Assembly: GCA_903772945.1 (NCBI GenBank)
Contig: CAICTM010000276.1
Location: 17,988-81,987 of the forward strand
Origin: Seminavis robusta
Lineage: Eukaryota > Bacillariophyta > Bacillariophyceae > Naviculales > Naviculaceae
DNA: 64,000 bases
Reading direction: 5' to 3'
Position numbers and translations under genes: made by a program. The notes under the pieces are model-generated. The model worked only from the letters and a program-made list of their open reading frames with translations, was not told where the DNA came from and ran no database searches. Positions 9,243-20,174 of this stretch are shown here, in pieces. Every line of letters starts with the position of its first letter. Positions within the stretch are counted from its first letter, which is position 1.

Positions 9243-11057
9243 CTTTGTTTGATATTTGTATGTAATAGTTTTTCGCCAAATTTTAGTCCGACTTTTTCTT
9301 TGCCTCCAAAATTGTGAGTATTGTGAGAAGTGATTGAGCCAAACCGTTTTGCATGCGTTTTATTCAGGAATCAGTCGGAAATTCAGGCACCGTCTCAGTG
9401 TTGCATACGCACACAGTTCAGACCGGTACAATCTTATTCGGCATGGAACATTGCACATAGAGCTACATAGCGACGGGGACAGCCAAGTTCACTTGCCCAA
9501 AGACTTCTTTGGCGAGAATGCACGATGATACTTAAAGCTCCTTTACCTTGGGGAACGTTCTTTCTACGTGACAGTCATTTGACTATTATGATACTTAGGA
9601 ATCAAGACCAAAAGAAACCAATTGTGGCCATTCAGTATAAGTACTCGTGTAGTGGTACTACCGAACATGGTTGCTTGCAACGTAACCCGTAGTACCGTAG
9701 AGCGTACCGGTATGGTAGTACCATTACCCTGTACCGTACACAGTGTCACGTACGCAGTGGCTGCGGTGGTGGGTGGCTGGTGTGGTGGGCATACCGTACC
9801 GTACGGTACAAACATGGTTCTGCAATGCTGCACACGCATGCAGAGTGCAGAGGAAAGGGGACTCGACTCGAGATGAGTGGCACAAACCACCAAACCATGA
9901 CTGAGGAACAAGCACTTCGGGAAGTAATAGACGAAGAGAGGGTCCTTGGGCAGTGGGCAGCTTGACCATGCTGGTACATGTACCGGTACCGCACCTCTCA
10001 CACCACACACCCTACCTGTACAGGGACCTGCTCCTGGTCACCCTCGTCCTCGTCCCAAATCGGTGGGAATCCCCGGACCCCAAACCGATCCCATCCACCT
10101 CCTGGTACGTACGTCTCTCTCAATTTGGAATGAATCAACCTGGACAAATTTTTACCAGCACATTTCACAAGGATACCGCACCGGCACGGGTACTGTATTG
10201 ATAGCACCAAGCAGCAACCCCTTTTAACCAGAAACTGCTAAAACACCAGCAATGTTGGAAGGCATTGGGCAATTGGGCTGACCACTAACCATAAGTCTTG
10301 GGGAGGGGTTTTCATCCAACCCTGTTTCCGAACGCCTCTTTGGAAAGATTTTTTGGCGCGCACATTGGCGGCTATTGTCGCCAGATCTGATGTCCAAGTC
10401 AAAGCTGCTGAATCACATGGGAAAAGCTTATCATTGCTCCTCCGTTTGTGCCAGGATCAAATGAGAATACCGGTACTTGCCAGTACCGACCTGGCTGCAA
10501 CTTTCCTCAAGCTTTTGAGGCCTTGTTACACCTTGTTACACATTCGCATTGCTTCAGGTAGAATGGCAAGTACGTAAGTCAACAAGTCAAGCAACATGGC
10601 CCGAGGGCAGCTCGCTCGAAGACACCGCTATGAACCAGTTCCGCCGCTCCTCTGGAATGTTGATGGTGCTCTTGCACTACCATTCACATACAGTAACGTT
10701 TAGCCCTCCTGCACCCTTCCGGACTACTGTGGCCCCTTCATCTAACCCTGCCTATTTCCTCTCCCCTGATCCTCTCCCTCTGATCACCCCACCGTACGAT
10801 CCCCGCTGCCACGCTGCTTTCCTCGCCGCCCACCCGCTGCCTCGCTGATTCCGCCACAGCTAGTCTCCTGTGCCCAGCGTTTTGCATGAATTTTCTCAGT
10901 CTCTTTCGTTGCAGTCTGGATCTGTGGATTGGATTCGTTGGGTTTGTTGCTCTGGTTCACTGGTAGTTTAGAAGTAGAGTGATTCGATCACTCAAATAGT
11001 CTGTAAGAAAGGGAATACAATCGGCTTGGTTGCCTGTATCGCTCGCCACAAGCAAAA
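9243..11057. other. Long intergenic region, no supported gene
   Basis: About 1.8 kb. Many overlapping frames around 9620-10010 arise from TACCGTAC-type palindromic repeats and are not credible. TACC-rich clusters lie near 9695-9735, 9788-9808, 9971-9990 and 10470-10490. The motif TTCTACGTGACAGTCATTT (9571-9589) has a near copy at 49248-49266. The stretch includes the 5' region of the deacetylase gene. Confidence 0.55.
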
Positions 11058-11336
11058 ATGCTTTGCTGCAGCACCCTTCCATGGGCTTGGGACAGATTCA
11101 ACCAAGCCTTGGTCAACAGATGGTGCTTGGAAGCTTGGAAGCAAGTCTTTGTAGCCGAGAACAAAAAGAAGGCACTGTGGCTTCAAAGGATCATCGCAAC
11201 TGTACCTTGGGACTGGTCCTGTACCGATAGTAGGTTTTACGAGCAACGCAAGCTACACGGATGCAAGCATGTTGAAACATGGCTGGAGTCAGAGCGCTGC
11301 ACAGAGGAAGAATTAACATTTTGGCAAAAGCATTAA
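11058..11336 (+). CDS. Small hypothetical protein (92 codons), weak
   Basis: An ATG-started frame ends at 11336. It has a mixed, gene-like composition rich in Trp, Lys and Glu (for example WDRFNQALVNRWCLEAW and HVETWLESERCTEEELTF), unlike the repeat-derived frames around it. No domain is recognised. It is 291 bp upstream of the peroxidase gene on the same strand. It could be a genuine small protein, a fragment of a larger decayed gene, or chance. Confidence 0.25.
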   Translation: MLCCSTLPWAWDRFNQALVNRWCLEAWKQVFVAENKKKALWLQRIIATVPWDWSCTDSRFYEQRKLHGCKHVETWLESERCTEEELTFWQKH

Positions 11337-11627
11337 CTACATTTCATTTGGTCGCGTCAAGTTGATCTGCGTTTGCGAGATTGCAGTTCCTGATACAGTA
11401 GTAAAGTTTTCGTTGCAAAGTCATCGCAGTCAGTCGCAGCGCCCAGCCACATTAAAGTGGGAAAGAAGGATGAATCGAATCTTCAATGCAAACAACAAAC
11501 AAAGAAGTAGGCTCTACTACCGTACCAACCCCATAGCCAGCTACCGCTACGGTACCGCCGAGGTAGATCAATTTCTAAAAAACAGAGAACACACCAGCTC
11601 ACAATTTCAGCAATCACCATCCAGAAA

Positions 11628-13415
11628 ATGACTAAAATCACCATCTCCATCTTCGCCCCCCTTTGGCTACTTGCCACCACGCCACTGACAGTCTCTTTGA
11701 ACATGGAAGACATTGGAGCTGCATTGGACATGCTCACAAAAGCAAACCGCAAGGCAACGAACAAATTTGCTTCCCTAGGCAAGAACAGACCTTATGCACT
11801 CTCCGCAAAGTCTCCCTACACCAGCTGGGATAGTCTCACTGACCAAAATTACTACTCGCGCCAGCTTCCTCCTGCTGATCAGGAATGGGTTGATAGCCTA
11901 CCACCCTTGGAAGACGTCACAGAGCTGTTTCGCCATGATGGGCAACGCAAAGAGTCCAAACGAACCACCATGCTGTTTGCCACGTTTGCTCAGTTTGCAG
12001 TCGAAAACTTGGTGTCAACCGGGGCCAATTCAGATGGGTCTCCCAAGTATGACCACTACACTGGCACCAACCAATGGGACATGATGTCTGTGTATGGACG
12101 TACTATTGCCCAGACCAATGCCCTTCGTGCCATGAACAACACACAAGGATACAAAGGCAGGCTCAAATCACAGATCCTCCATGGAGAAGAATTCCCTCAC
12201 TTTCTCCACCAGAGAGATGGCACTGTAGATCCTCAATTCATTCCCCTACTCCAAGATGCCACTACGCGCTTTGCCAACAGTCCTTCCAGCCGTCGTTGCC
12301 AAGTTTTGCAGAACATAGACAACAGCACCTTCTTTGCCATGGGACACATGGATGCTAATTTGCTGCCCAACATTGTATCAATGATTACCCTCTTTCTGCG
12401 AGAGCACAACCGCATTGCTGGTACGCTGGAAGAGATCAATCCCAGTTGGGATGATGAGCGGGTTTTCCAGACTGCTCGAAACATCAATATTGTCATTGGG
12501 ATCAAAATCGTCTTCCACGAGTACATCAACCACATTGCCAAAGTTCCCATCTTTCAATTGGATATTGGCCCCTGGATTTGGAATGCTACATGGAATCGTC
12601 CCAACTGGATTGCTGCTGAGTTCTCCGTCCTTTATCGCTTCCATACCATGGTACCAAGCACCATTAACGTTGCTGGTGAGCAACTCTCCCTTATGGAATC
12701 ATTGGGACGGAACGACCTCTTTCAGGATGGGACCCTCTCATTGCGAGAAATGTTTGAGGACCTCAGTGCTCAAAAGGCAATGTCGATGGAACTATTCAAT
12801 ACTGACTCATTCCTATTGGGCCGAGAAAAAGAGTCACTTCGAATGTCTCGAGCCCTCAAGTTTGCATCATATGCTGACTACGTCGAATACATGGACTATC
12901 AACCCCGCCCAACATCCTTTGAAGACATCTCCTCTGATCCCAAGGTTTTGGCCAAGTTGAAAGATCTGTATACCACCGTGGATGATGTGGAGTTCTATGT
13001 GGGGCTGGTAGCTCAGGACCATGAAGGAAATGCTATCTTTGGTGGTACCCTGCTAGCTGCAATAGGAAAAGATGCCATGAGTACCATCTTGGTCAACCCC
13101 CTGCTGAGTGAAAATGTTTGGAATGAAGAAACATTCAGTGAGTATGGCTGGCAATTGATTCATGAAGACCAATCACTTGCCATTATGTTAGACCGCAATG
13201 CGGCAGATGGTTGGTTTGGAGAAGGAGAAAGCTCTGCAGATGAGAAACCATACATTGGAATGGGAGCGAATGCTCCTTTGCCGGACATTGGAGAAGGTTC
13301 TGCCACGGTTGCAGAAAACCCTGTCGAAGAAGAACCACTTGCGTCAGCCAGCAGCACCACGTCTTGGTTATTTGGCATGACAGTGGTATGCCTGTCAAGC
13401 CTCCTCTCCTACTAG
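11628..13415 (+). CDS. Cyclooxygenase-like animal haem peroxidase (prostaglandin G/H synthase type)
   Basis: Single exon, 595 residues, starting with a probable signal peptide (ISIFAPLWLLATTPLTVSL, residues 6-24). The body follows the order of cyclooxygenases: TLFLREHNRIAG (254-265), INPSWDDERVFQTAR (270-284), AEFSVLYRFHTMVPS (330-344) with the catalytic Tyr (Y336) and proximal haem His (H339), then FYVGLV, AIFGGTL and the ILVNPLLSENVW block (487-498). Family members insert O2 into polyunsaturated fatty acids and reduce the peroxide. Two deviations: aligning FAQFAVE (120-126) with the distal-His segment puts Glu where His is expected, and the aspirin-site Ser region reads DAMSTILVNP. A hydrophobic C-terminal tail (579-594) after an acidic linker suggests membrane or GPI-type anchoring. 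Likely in the secretory pathway. An oxylipin dioxygenase role is inference; alpha-dioxygenase-like activity is the main alternative. Confidence 0.88.
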   Translation: MTKITISIFAPLWLLATTPLTVSLNMEDIGAALDMLTKANRKATNKFASLGKNRPYALSAKSPYTSWDSLTDQNYYSRQLPPADQEWVDSLPPLEDVTELFRHDGQRKESKRTTMLFATFAQFAVENLVSTGANSDGSPKYDHYTGTNQWDMMSVYGRTIAQTNALRAMNNTQGYKGRLKSQILHGEEFPHFLHQRDGTVDPQFIPLLQDATTRFANSPSSRRCQVLQNIDNSTFFAMGHMDANLLPNIVSMITLFLREHNRIAGTLEEINPSWDDERVFQTARNINIVIGIKIVFHEYINHIAKVPIFQLDIGPWIWNATWNRPNWIAAEFSVLYRFHTMVPSTINVAGEQLSLMESLGRNDLFQDGTLSLREMFEDLSAQKAMSMELFNTDSFLLGREKESLRMSRALKFASYADYVEYMDYQPRPTSFEDISSDPKVLAKLKDLYTTVDDVEFYVGLVAQDHEGNAIFGGTLLAAIGKDAMSTILVNPLLSENVWNEETFSEYGWQLIHEDQSLAIMLDRNAADGWFGEGESSADEKPYIGMGANAPLPDIGEGSATVAENPVEEEPLASASSTTSWLFGMTVVCLSSLLSY

Positions 13416-14152
13416 TGCTATAGAACCTGCAAAATTGAGTTTTGTTTAGTTTCTTCTTTTACATACATGTACCGGTACCGTAGCGCTATCTAGACATCTA
13501 CAGTAGACTACTTGAAGGGGGTTTCTTTCGGTTCTGGCTGCAAGCTCGAGCTCGTGTTTGTTGTTTTCGTACCGGTACATTTACGTGTACCGGTACCGGT
13601 GTCGTGCTTCACAGAATATGTTGTTCACCTCCTGGTGTCCCTTTAATTATGTTCGTCCCTTTCGAGTGTCACATATGTGGCTATTTTCTGATTTGCTTAA
13701 ATCCTCACAAGCAGCTTTAGGCACACTCATGTCGTACATCCGGCAAGGAAGATCCCCGTTAATCATTCGAGATCCGCACCATCCATTCAACCTGTTCCCC
13801 GTTCCCCTCGAGCTACATGTACCGGTACATGTTGTGGTGGGTTGTGGGTGAGGTTGAGACCCCAACTTGAACATGTAGCAGCAGGTACCAGTATGCTGGT
13901 TCCTACGCTGGCTAGAGTGGCATCAATGCACAGATCTCGAGTTGACTGTGTGCTGTGGGTCCCTCCTTCAACCTTCAAGGTCTCGGTTGAGGCACACAGC
14001 CCCTCCTCACTCTTCAGAACCGCTTCCTAGTACCGGCAACGAACAGCACTCATTAGGTCATCTGGCCGGGTTTTAGCTTTGTGGTTTGCGGATCTTTCTA
14101 CCAGCGTATTGTTTCTCCCACAAATCACCGAAGAAGCAACTTATCAAGCACT
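13416..14152. other. Intergenic with TACCGGTA motifs
   Basis: No gene seen. TACCGGTA-type motifs occur at about 13470-13482, 13568-13600 (several copies) and 13818-13830. It contains the 3' end of the peroxidase transcript and the promoter of the next gene. Confidence 0.55.
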
Positions 14153-14635
14153 ATGCGTCCTCGCTCATCTGTACTGAAGATCAAGACCCAGAGAGATTCT
14201 CTTTGCTCTGACATGTCATCCTCGCTATCCGGGTCTAGTCACACGCACAGTGTTTGCTTTGATACCGTGGAAGTGCGTGAGTATCCGATGATGCTTGATG
14301 AAGCACGCTACAAGAACCCGTTCTTGACCATTGACTGGGAACCCTGTGAGAGGCGGGTTTCCACTTTCGAGGAGTACGAAGGTTTTCGAAGCCATGAAGA
14401 AGCCAATATCGTCGATCCCAAGGAACGGCTCTACATTTGCCTGCGATCTGGCATTCCTTCTTCCCACATTCGAGAACATCTGGCCAAGCCCAACCCATAC
14501 CTGACTGACAGTGAAATCCCTGCCGAGGGAGAATCATGCCGGGGACTTCTCGGCAAGAAGGAGAAGCAAAGTGGTAATAAGAACATCTTCTCCAAGATGA
14601 AACGAGGCTTGGGAAAGAGGCTCAACATGAACTGA
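14153..14635 (+). CDS. Small diatom-type protein with VxFxxVxVRxxP opening, function unknown
   Basis: From ATG at 14153 the protein has 160 residues; an in-frame ATG at 14081 would add 24 residues of leader-like sequence. After a Ser-rich N-terminus the conserved-looking part starts SVCFDTVEVREYPMML, followed by NPFLTIDWEP and STFEEYE. This pattern resembles a small-protein group I associate with diatoms, for which I know no function; that association is from memory and unverified. The C-terminus is basic (KMKRGLGKRLN), a possible nuclear or membrane-binding tail. A second protein in this window (57928-58578) opens its conserved part with a comparable VxFxxxVxVKxxP strand. Confidence 0.72.
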   Translation: MRPRSSVLKIKTQRDSLCSDMSSSLSGSSHTHSVCFDTVEVREYPMMLDEARYKNPFLTIDWEPCERRVSTFEEYEGFRSHEEANIVDPKERLYICLRSGIPSSHIREHLAKPNPYLTDSEIPAEGESCRGLLGKKEKQSGNKNIFSKMKRGLGKRLNMN

Positions 14636-15156
14636 GCTGCTAGAGCTAGTATTCTAGCTGCTACACTGTAGGTAGCTAGCTAATACAAACCCCTTGCCGG
14701 TCATTGGAGTCAGAGGAACACACAGAAGATACGGAACGCCGATGTAGTTTGCGGTATTATTAATTAAATGTACGGGAGAATTTGAATGAATAACACGTTG
14801 TCTTTTTGGTTAGCAACAGCACAACCCAGGCAAAACTATCTAGCTGCAAGTGAGCCAATTGTTTTGCTAGCAGCCAGGTACTGTCGTGGCTCTGGTTAGC
14901 AAGAGACCTTGGCGATATGTTTGCGATACATTAAATTCATGACAGCAGAAGGTTCCGTTAGTCTTGCTGCTGTATGCATCGATTGAAGCATTCTGAGCAT
15001 GAATCTGGTCGGGCAAGCGCTACCACTAGCTCTTTCTGGAGATTTCGATGCTTCTGTTTCGTCGCTGAGTCTAGAATGACACTGTTGTCAACCGTCCGAG
15101 CCCTCATCGCATTGGCACATCAGTGAATTGCAGCCCACCACAGCTTCGTCCCATGA
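14636..15156. other. Intergenic
   Basis: No gene seen. A CTAGCTAG-type run lies near 14675-14682. It separates two convergent genes. Confidence 0.5.
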
Positions 15157-16641
15157 CTAGCTAATACTTCGAAACATGCCTGGTGCTGCAGTTTGTTTCA
15201 CAGTTTCGGTGTAGATTCTCATGTCCTCTGGTTTCATGTAATGGCAGGTGAGGGAATCTGGCTTGCAGTTTTCCCTGTGTTCGTTCCTGCAGAATCCTTC
15301 GGGTTGACGGTAAATGGTGCTTTTTTCCCATGCTTCCATGCGGCTTTGGGGCACATGTTCAAAGAACGGATCGCTGGATGTATGGCGTGAAATATTGTAA
15401 TAGTTGACAAAGTACCCCAGGACCCTGAAGATGATCAAAGAGAGCAAATTGTAAGTTGATGAGTCATGTCACCGTCAAACACATGAAATATTTCTTTTGC
15501 TTGTTACGTACCAATCGCTGTGCATACAGAATCCATCTGTCCAGTTCTTCTTGGGAAATTCCTTGTACGGCTGATGGCTGACATAGGCACGAATCAGATC
15601 CAGGACACTCATGCCTTCTCGAAACACCTTTTTCTCCCCCACCATGTTGCGTTTTACCTGTGCACAGGCCTCTTTGCTGTCGTCTTTTGTACAATGAATG
15701 GGTTTGGCTAGTTTTTGCAGGGATGCCTTGTTAAAGACAGTGCCATATCCACCAAATCCAAAGGTAAAGTTGATCTGGTGGATGGGCCATCGAACCAGGC
15801 ACCCTGCCAGGACATAGGGATCGTCCAGTGGACGTTTGGTAGCCTGGACATCCAGGGCCATTTTAATGGGGAACTGTTCCAGATTGAAGTATGTGTCATC
15901 GTCCATGACAATCAAGTAGTCGGGCAAGACTGAATCACTCAGTGCAGGAGAGTTGATTGTTACATCATTTGATAGCAGTTTCTGTTGTTGAAAGTAATGT
16001 TGAAATACCTTGTACAATCCGTGCATGGGTCGTCGTTGGGCACACATCCAACCGACTGGATTGGCCTTTTTCAACAACCAGTTTCCATTGGCATATAGGT
16101 TGCGAGCATATCGCATAAAGAGTTGTGTTTGGGGGTGCCAACCTTTGGCCTTGCAAAATCGACTAATTTGTACGGTATCGGCCGTGGTCAAGTGACTGTC
16201 ACAGTGTGGATCATCCAGATCATCTGCTTCCGTGGCATTGAAGAAATGGCGAACAGATGCATGCGAGGCAAAACTTTCTCGTTGGGCCAACAAATAGTCG
16301 GGTCGACGTTTGGAACCAATCGAGAGGATGTCCACAACGGGATATTGTGGTGGTGGTGTGAATACCAGGATTGGCGGTGGCGTTTTTGTTGATACGGATG
16401 AAGTGGAGACAAGACTTCTGACTTCTTGTTGCTGCTTCCGTCTAGTGATCTCCCCGTCCAAGTGTTCTCCTAGACTGGTCCTCACCTGGGCGAAACCACG
16501 AAATTGAAATGAACCCACCAGGGAAACCACAAAGATCAACAAGGACGCACTGCGTCTGCGATTGGTACCTTTGTCGTTCCCAAAGGGTGTGTCCAACAGC
16601 TTGGCCATCATGCTGGGTTCTCGACGTTGCTTCAGCCTCAT
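15157..16641 (-). CDS. Type II membrane glycosyltransferase, Fringe/GT31-like (two exons)
   Basis: Exon 1 is 16641-15512 and exon 2 is 15424-15157, joined over an 87-nt GT-AG intron (15425-15511; donor GTACGT, acceptor TTCAG). Together they encode 465 residues. A short cytosolic basic tail precedes a membrane anchor (residues 32-47, ASLLIFVVSLVGSFQF), the usual Golgi type II layout. The catalytic part shows DYLIVMDDDTYFN with DDD at 247-249 (metal and sugar-nucleotide binding) and FGFGGYGTVFNKASLQKL (293-310), matching the GGxG element of GT31/Fringe-like enzymes. Exon 2 continues a Cys-containing C-terminus (GYFVNYYNIS, FCRNEHRENCKPDSLTCHY). Without the splice the frame stops after SKRNISCV, so the intron is well supported. 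Donor and acceptor sugars are unknown. Confidence 0.85.
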
Positions 16642-17817
16642 GGTGCTTTATTACAGAGTCTGGGGATTGAAACTGCGATGTTTTGATGTCGACAAAATTT
16701 TACTTCAATGAATGCACAGAGCTGTGCTGGTCCTTGTGCCACTCTTGCTCTTGGTCTTCAAGATTAAAGTCGGCCCTACAGAGAATCAGGAGTCAGGAGG
16801 TATGGGAACAACGAGTGCATTCGCAGCTTTAGATTGTCTGTAGGTCCATTGGCAACCATTCTCGCCTTCTCGATGCTGGAGCAGCCCTTGCTTGCTGGCC
16901 AGCCAGTGGAGCTTGAGAGAGTTTTGGTTGGGAGTTGGAGGTTGGAGGGTGTTTTTGTCGGAATCCGGTGACTCGACGGTCATTGCGTTAAGTACTGACC
17001 CCAAACGGACACAAAAAACGAAGCCACTGGTTTCTCAAAGCCAGTCACCACAAGCCAGCTAGCTCGGCAAATGCGCACGAAGTGCAAAAAATCCATCTCA
17101 GGAGGCACTCACACAATGATGGAGCCTCTGTCTAGCATGCAGCTCGGCTAGCAAGCCAGTTAATTGAAATGGTGATCGCTTTCTACCTGCAGTTTGAAAG
17201 ATGTTGGGCTTGGTGCCTGGTGCGGGTCCTGCCTGTCTGGCTGCCTGGGCCTGGCTGCAGATGAACCAGGGGTACTGGTCGGTCCAGAATCACCGGTATG
17301 GCCTTGTGTAGGTTCAGATGCGGGGCCCGGAATGGGGCCCGGAGAGGTTCAGCGGTAGGTGCAGATTTGGGGCCTGGACACAGACCATGCGTGTTTGGCC
17401 TTGTGCAAGGGTCTAGCTTAGGTCCAGGGGTAGCTAGGTCCAGGTGTGGGACCAGGAGTGGCGCCCAGAAAGCAAGATGTTGGGGCCTGGTCCGGGTGTG
17501 GGATTAGGCTTCATCAAGCATGGTGATGAATGAGGCGCTGGCATTGTCTTTAGCCTACTAGCTACCATTGCGACACTCTACATTATTCAATATTTTTGTT
17601 ATGGTTTCATCAATATTTTTGCTACTATACTTCGTTGACCGTTGGCGTTGGCGTTGTCACAGTGGATACGGTATGTTCGGGTACCTCCACGCTCTTGGGG
17701 GCGAAAAAGGCACGCTCTGGTACGCTGATCCATAAATTTGCAAGAGACTGGCTAGCTAGCTAGTTTGAGAGGTATTTTGGATATCAAAAACCATAATATC
17801 ATGTCGTCATCTGCAAG
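16642..17817. other. Intergenic
   Basis: No credible gene in about 1.2 kb. The part near 17210-17520 is G-rich, with repeated GGGCCTGG/GGTCCAGG-like words. A CTAGCTAG run lies at 17751-17763. Confidence 0.5.
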
Positions 17818-18784
17818 ATGCGACATGGGCCACGGCGACGTTCGTCGAGGCGTCCAGGGAACGAAGACAGAGCGAACTCGGCCATGGCCTTCCTCAGTGA
17901 GCCCTGGAGAAGCCACCGTTGTGACTTGGAAGCCTGCCGTTTTCGGAAATGCATCAAGCGGGTGCAGGATGCTAGTGAAGCTCACATTGACAAACTGCCA
18001 GTTTCAATGCTATCGTTTGCCATAACCCACAGCGATCGTAGCACCCAACAGCAACAAAGAACGAGAATTGATTGAGTACGCCCAAGCCGTAATGGCCCGT
18101 GGAGTTGACCCCAATGACAACTATGACCATCTTGGTTGGGAGATATCCAGGGTCGGTCGAAGTGCTGTTGGAGCTGCTGCTGCATATGGCTACACGCAGC
18201 TACTCATCTTCTTGGTCGCACAAGCCAATTGTTCCGTCACATCAGGGTACAACCATGCATTGTATTATGCAGTGCGGGCAAGAGAATATGAAAGCATGAC
18301 TGCGCTATTTGATCACCGGGGAGAGGATATTTGCTCCATGTGGAAGAACCACTCCGATGATAAGTGTGCTTTTTGGGCCCGCGCTATATGGTTCATGGCA
18401 ATTAAACGAAGGGATGTCAAAGCTGTTTGGATATTGCGCCAAAGGGGCAAGGCAACGTTTTCATATCACTCTTTGGGTAGCAGCACTATGGCAAGGACGA
18501 TCAAGTCATTTCTACAGAGACAACTGTACCCCGACACCAATGTTCTATCGTGGAGCAAAACCCTGCACTGGTCTTTCCCGGTAACGGACCGTCAAATGAT
18601 CAACTGGCTGTGGTATCATGTAAGACCAAGCATTGACGACCTCCCAGAAGACGCCTGGTTAACCATCTTTAGCTTTGTGGGAAGGGATTGGTGGGGTGGA
18701 AAAATTGCTCTCCGGGAGTGTTCTGAAGCTGGCGGTATGGCCTGGAGAAAGCTCAGCACCGAAGAAAGGAATCTTTCGGGCTGA
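17818..18784 (+). pseudogene. Ankyrin-repeat-type protein gene with a frameshift
   Basis: Main frame 18068-18784 (first ATG 18092) encodes ankyrin-like helices (SAVGAAAAYGYTQLLIFLVAQ, YNHALYYAVRAREYESMTAL) and ends with DLPEDAWLTIFSFVGRDWW, which resembles an F-box-like C-terminal helix. Upstream, a different frame (17818-18075) carries a coding-like N-terminus, CRFRKCIKRVQDASEAHID followed by KLPVSMLSFAITHS. In the main frame the sequence is open only from 18026. No intron fits the 40-base gap, so a one-base indel between about 18025 and 18055 is the simplest explanation. It may be a decayed gene or a sequence error. F-box/ankyrin proteins commonly act as ubiquitin-ligase adaptors; that role is only inferred here. 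Confidence 0.6.
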
Positions 18785-19017
18785 AGATGGATGCAAATCT
18801 GTTGGCCAGCCTCAACAGTCCCTCTGTGCTTCGGAGGGCGAAGGATCTTGGTTTTATACCGCGGGCGCATATGTATGCATGGAGTAACAAGACTAGCTAC
18901 CAAGAATGTGTGGTTTGAGAAGTGGGATTCCCGGATAAAATGTTTTGATCTGATATAACTGGTCTATTCTATTCAATCTATTTCCCTATACTAGCTAGTA
19001 ATGAACCAACCAAACCC

Positions 19018-19713
19018 TCAAGGGAATCCACTCTTGACTTTGGCTTTGAGATTCGCCAGTCCTGCACCACAATCCCTAGTGCTTCCCTGCACATCGAGAG
19101 CTGGTTGACGCTTCCGTTGTTGAAACGCTGCGGGCATCTTCCGCCTGCTAATGTTGTTGTTGACGTTGTCAAAGTTGTTGGAATTGCGTCGTCTTGGCAT
19201 GCGAGGAGAGTCTGTCACTGCTGCATTGCTCTCTCGAATAGGACGTCGACATTGAGGGCTCATGCTGTGGCTGCGTGGTGAACTACTCTGCCATCGACAG
19301 GTCGTATCTTTGCATGCTTCTTGTTTGGCTGGTTGTTCTTTCTTGACGGGACTTTCGCTTTCCCACCGAGACGGTCGCGACGAAGAGCGTGAGATGCGAC
19401 GGACACGTTTCCGAGGGCTGCTTTGCAGGGATTGCTTCAATCCTGCCTTGCGTTGTTCCCAGCTGCGACAGGAATCGTTGCCAGTACTGGCGTCGTCCAA
19501 CGAGACTGGCGCCTTGAGGGGTACCGTCCTGGATCGTCGGTAGAGGGCATTTTTGCGGCGATTCCAATCTGATCTTGTGTTGGCATCACTAGAGGACTTT
19601 CTTCGAATCGGAGATTGCAAGTCGATCATGACCGAAGAGGGGCTGCTTGTAGTAATAGAGGCACATGGTCCAGCAAAGCTGTTGCTCCGTTGGCATGTCA
19701 TGGGGCTCTGCAT
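19018..19713 (-). CDS. Basic Ser/Arg-rich protein with WxxRK repeats (paralogue 1)
   Basis: Single exon, 231 residues, rich in Ser, Arg and Lys. Two WxxRK modules are visible: DWNRRKNALYRRSRTVP and SWEQRKAGLKQSL. They are followed by KRVRRISR and later by CRWQSSSPRS. The same three elements, in the same order, occur in the gene at 23220-24044, so the two are diverged paralogues on the same strand. No known domain is recognised. The many RxxS sites and basic patches suggest a nuclear or phospho-regulated protein, which is inference. A CTAGCTAG motif lies just upstream of the start. Confidence 0.7.
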   Translation of the reverse strand: MQSPMTCQRSNSFAGPCASITTSSPSSVMIDLQSPIRRKSSSDANTRSDWNRRKNALYRRSRTVPLKAPVSLDDASTGNDSCRSWEQRKAGLKQSLQSSPRKRVRRISRSSSRPSRWESESPVKKEQPAKQEACKDTTCRWQSSSPRSHSMSPQCRRPIRESNAAVTDSPRMPRRRNSNNFDNVNNNISRRKMPAAFQQRKRQPALDVQGSTRDCGAGLANLKAKVKSGFP

Positions 19714-20166
19714 TTTCTATCTATCTAAGTAGCTAGCTGCGGTAGGAAACACAAAAAGAGATGAATGAATTTGTGAGAAGAAAGAGTTTTGATGGGTGAA
19801 GCGAAGAAACGGGGAATCTCGGATGCCAAGAGGGTGCCGAGTGGCCAAAGAGTCGTGGTGTCGATTGCCACGGGGACAGCGCAACAAAGGATTCACAGTT
19901 TTGGATTGGTACCGTATCAAGTTCCGTATCATCCGGTTCTGGCACCCGAGTGGCAATCAAAGACCTTCAAAAGGCTTTGCTTTCGAAAAACTTCCTCTCG
20001 GTCACACAGAGTTTTTCCGCTTAGTGCTCTACTCTTTCACTATAAAAAGACCAAAAGAGAAGGAGGAGAAGAACCCAGCCACGATCTTGGCTTAAGTGAA
20101 CGACACCATGATGATTTTACGACTCCATCATTATGAATCGTTAAATCGAGAGACGCGTTTGCAATG
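19714..20166. other. Intergenic, promoter side of paralogue 1
   Basis: No gene seen. It holds the 5' region of the gene starting at 19713 and ends at the target duplication of the hAT-like element. Confidence 0.5.
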
Positions 20167-20174
20167 GTAAAAAG
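20167..20174 (+). repeat. Target-site duplication, left copy (8 bp)
   Basis: GTAAAAAG immediately left of the terminal inverted repeat of the hAT-like element. An identical copy follows the right terminus at 20818-20825. Confidence 0.85.

Noticed and set aside
9564-10010. Several overlapping frames on both strands
   Set aside because: They come from TACCGTAC-type palindromic repeats, read similarly in all frames and show no domain.
10549-10848. 99-codon plus-strand frame, Pro/His-rich
   Set aside because: Composition follows a CCT-rich stretch; no start context or homology signal.
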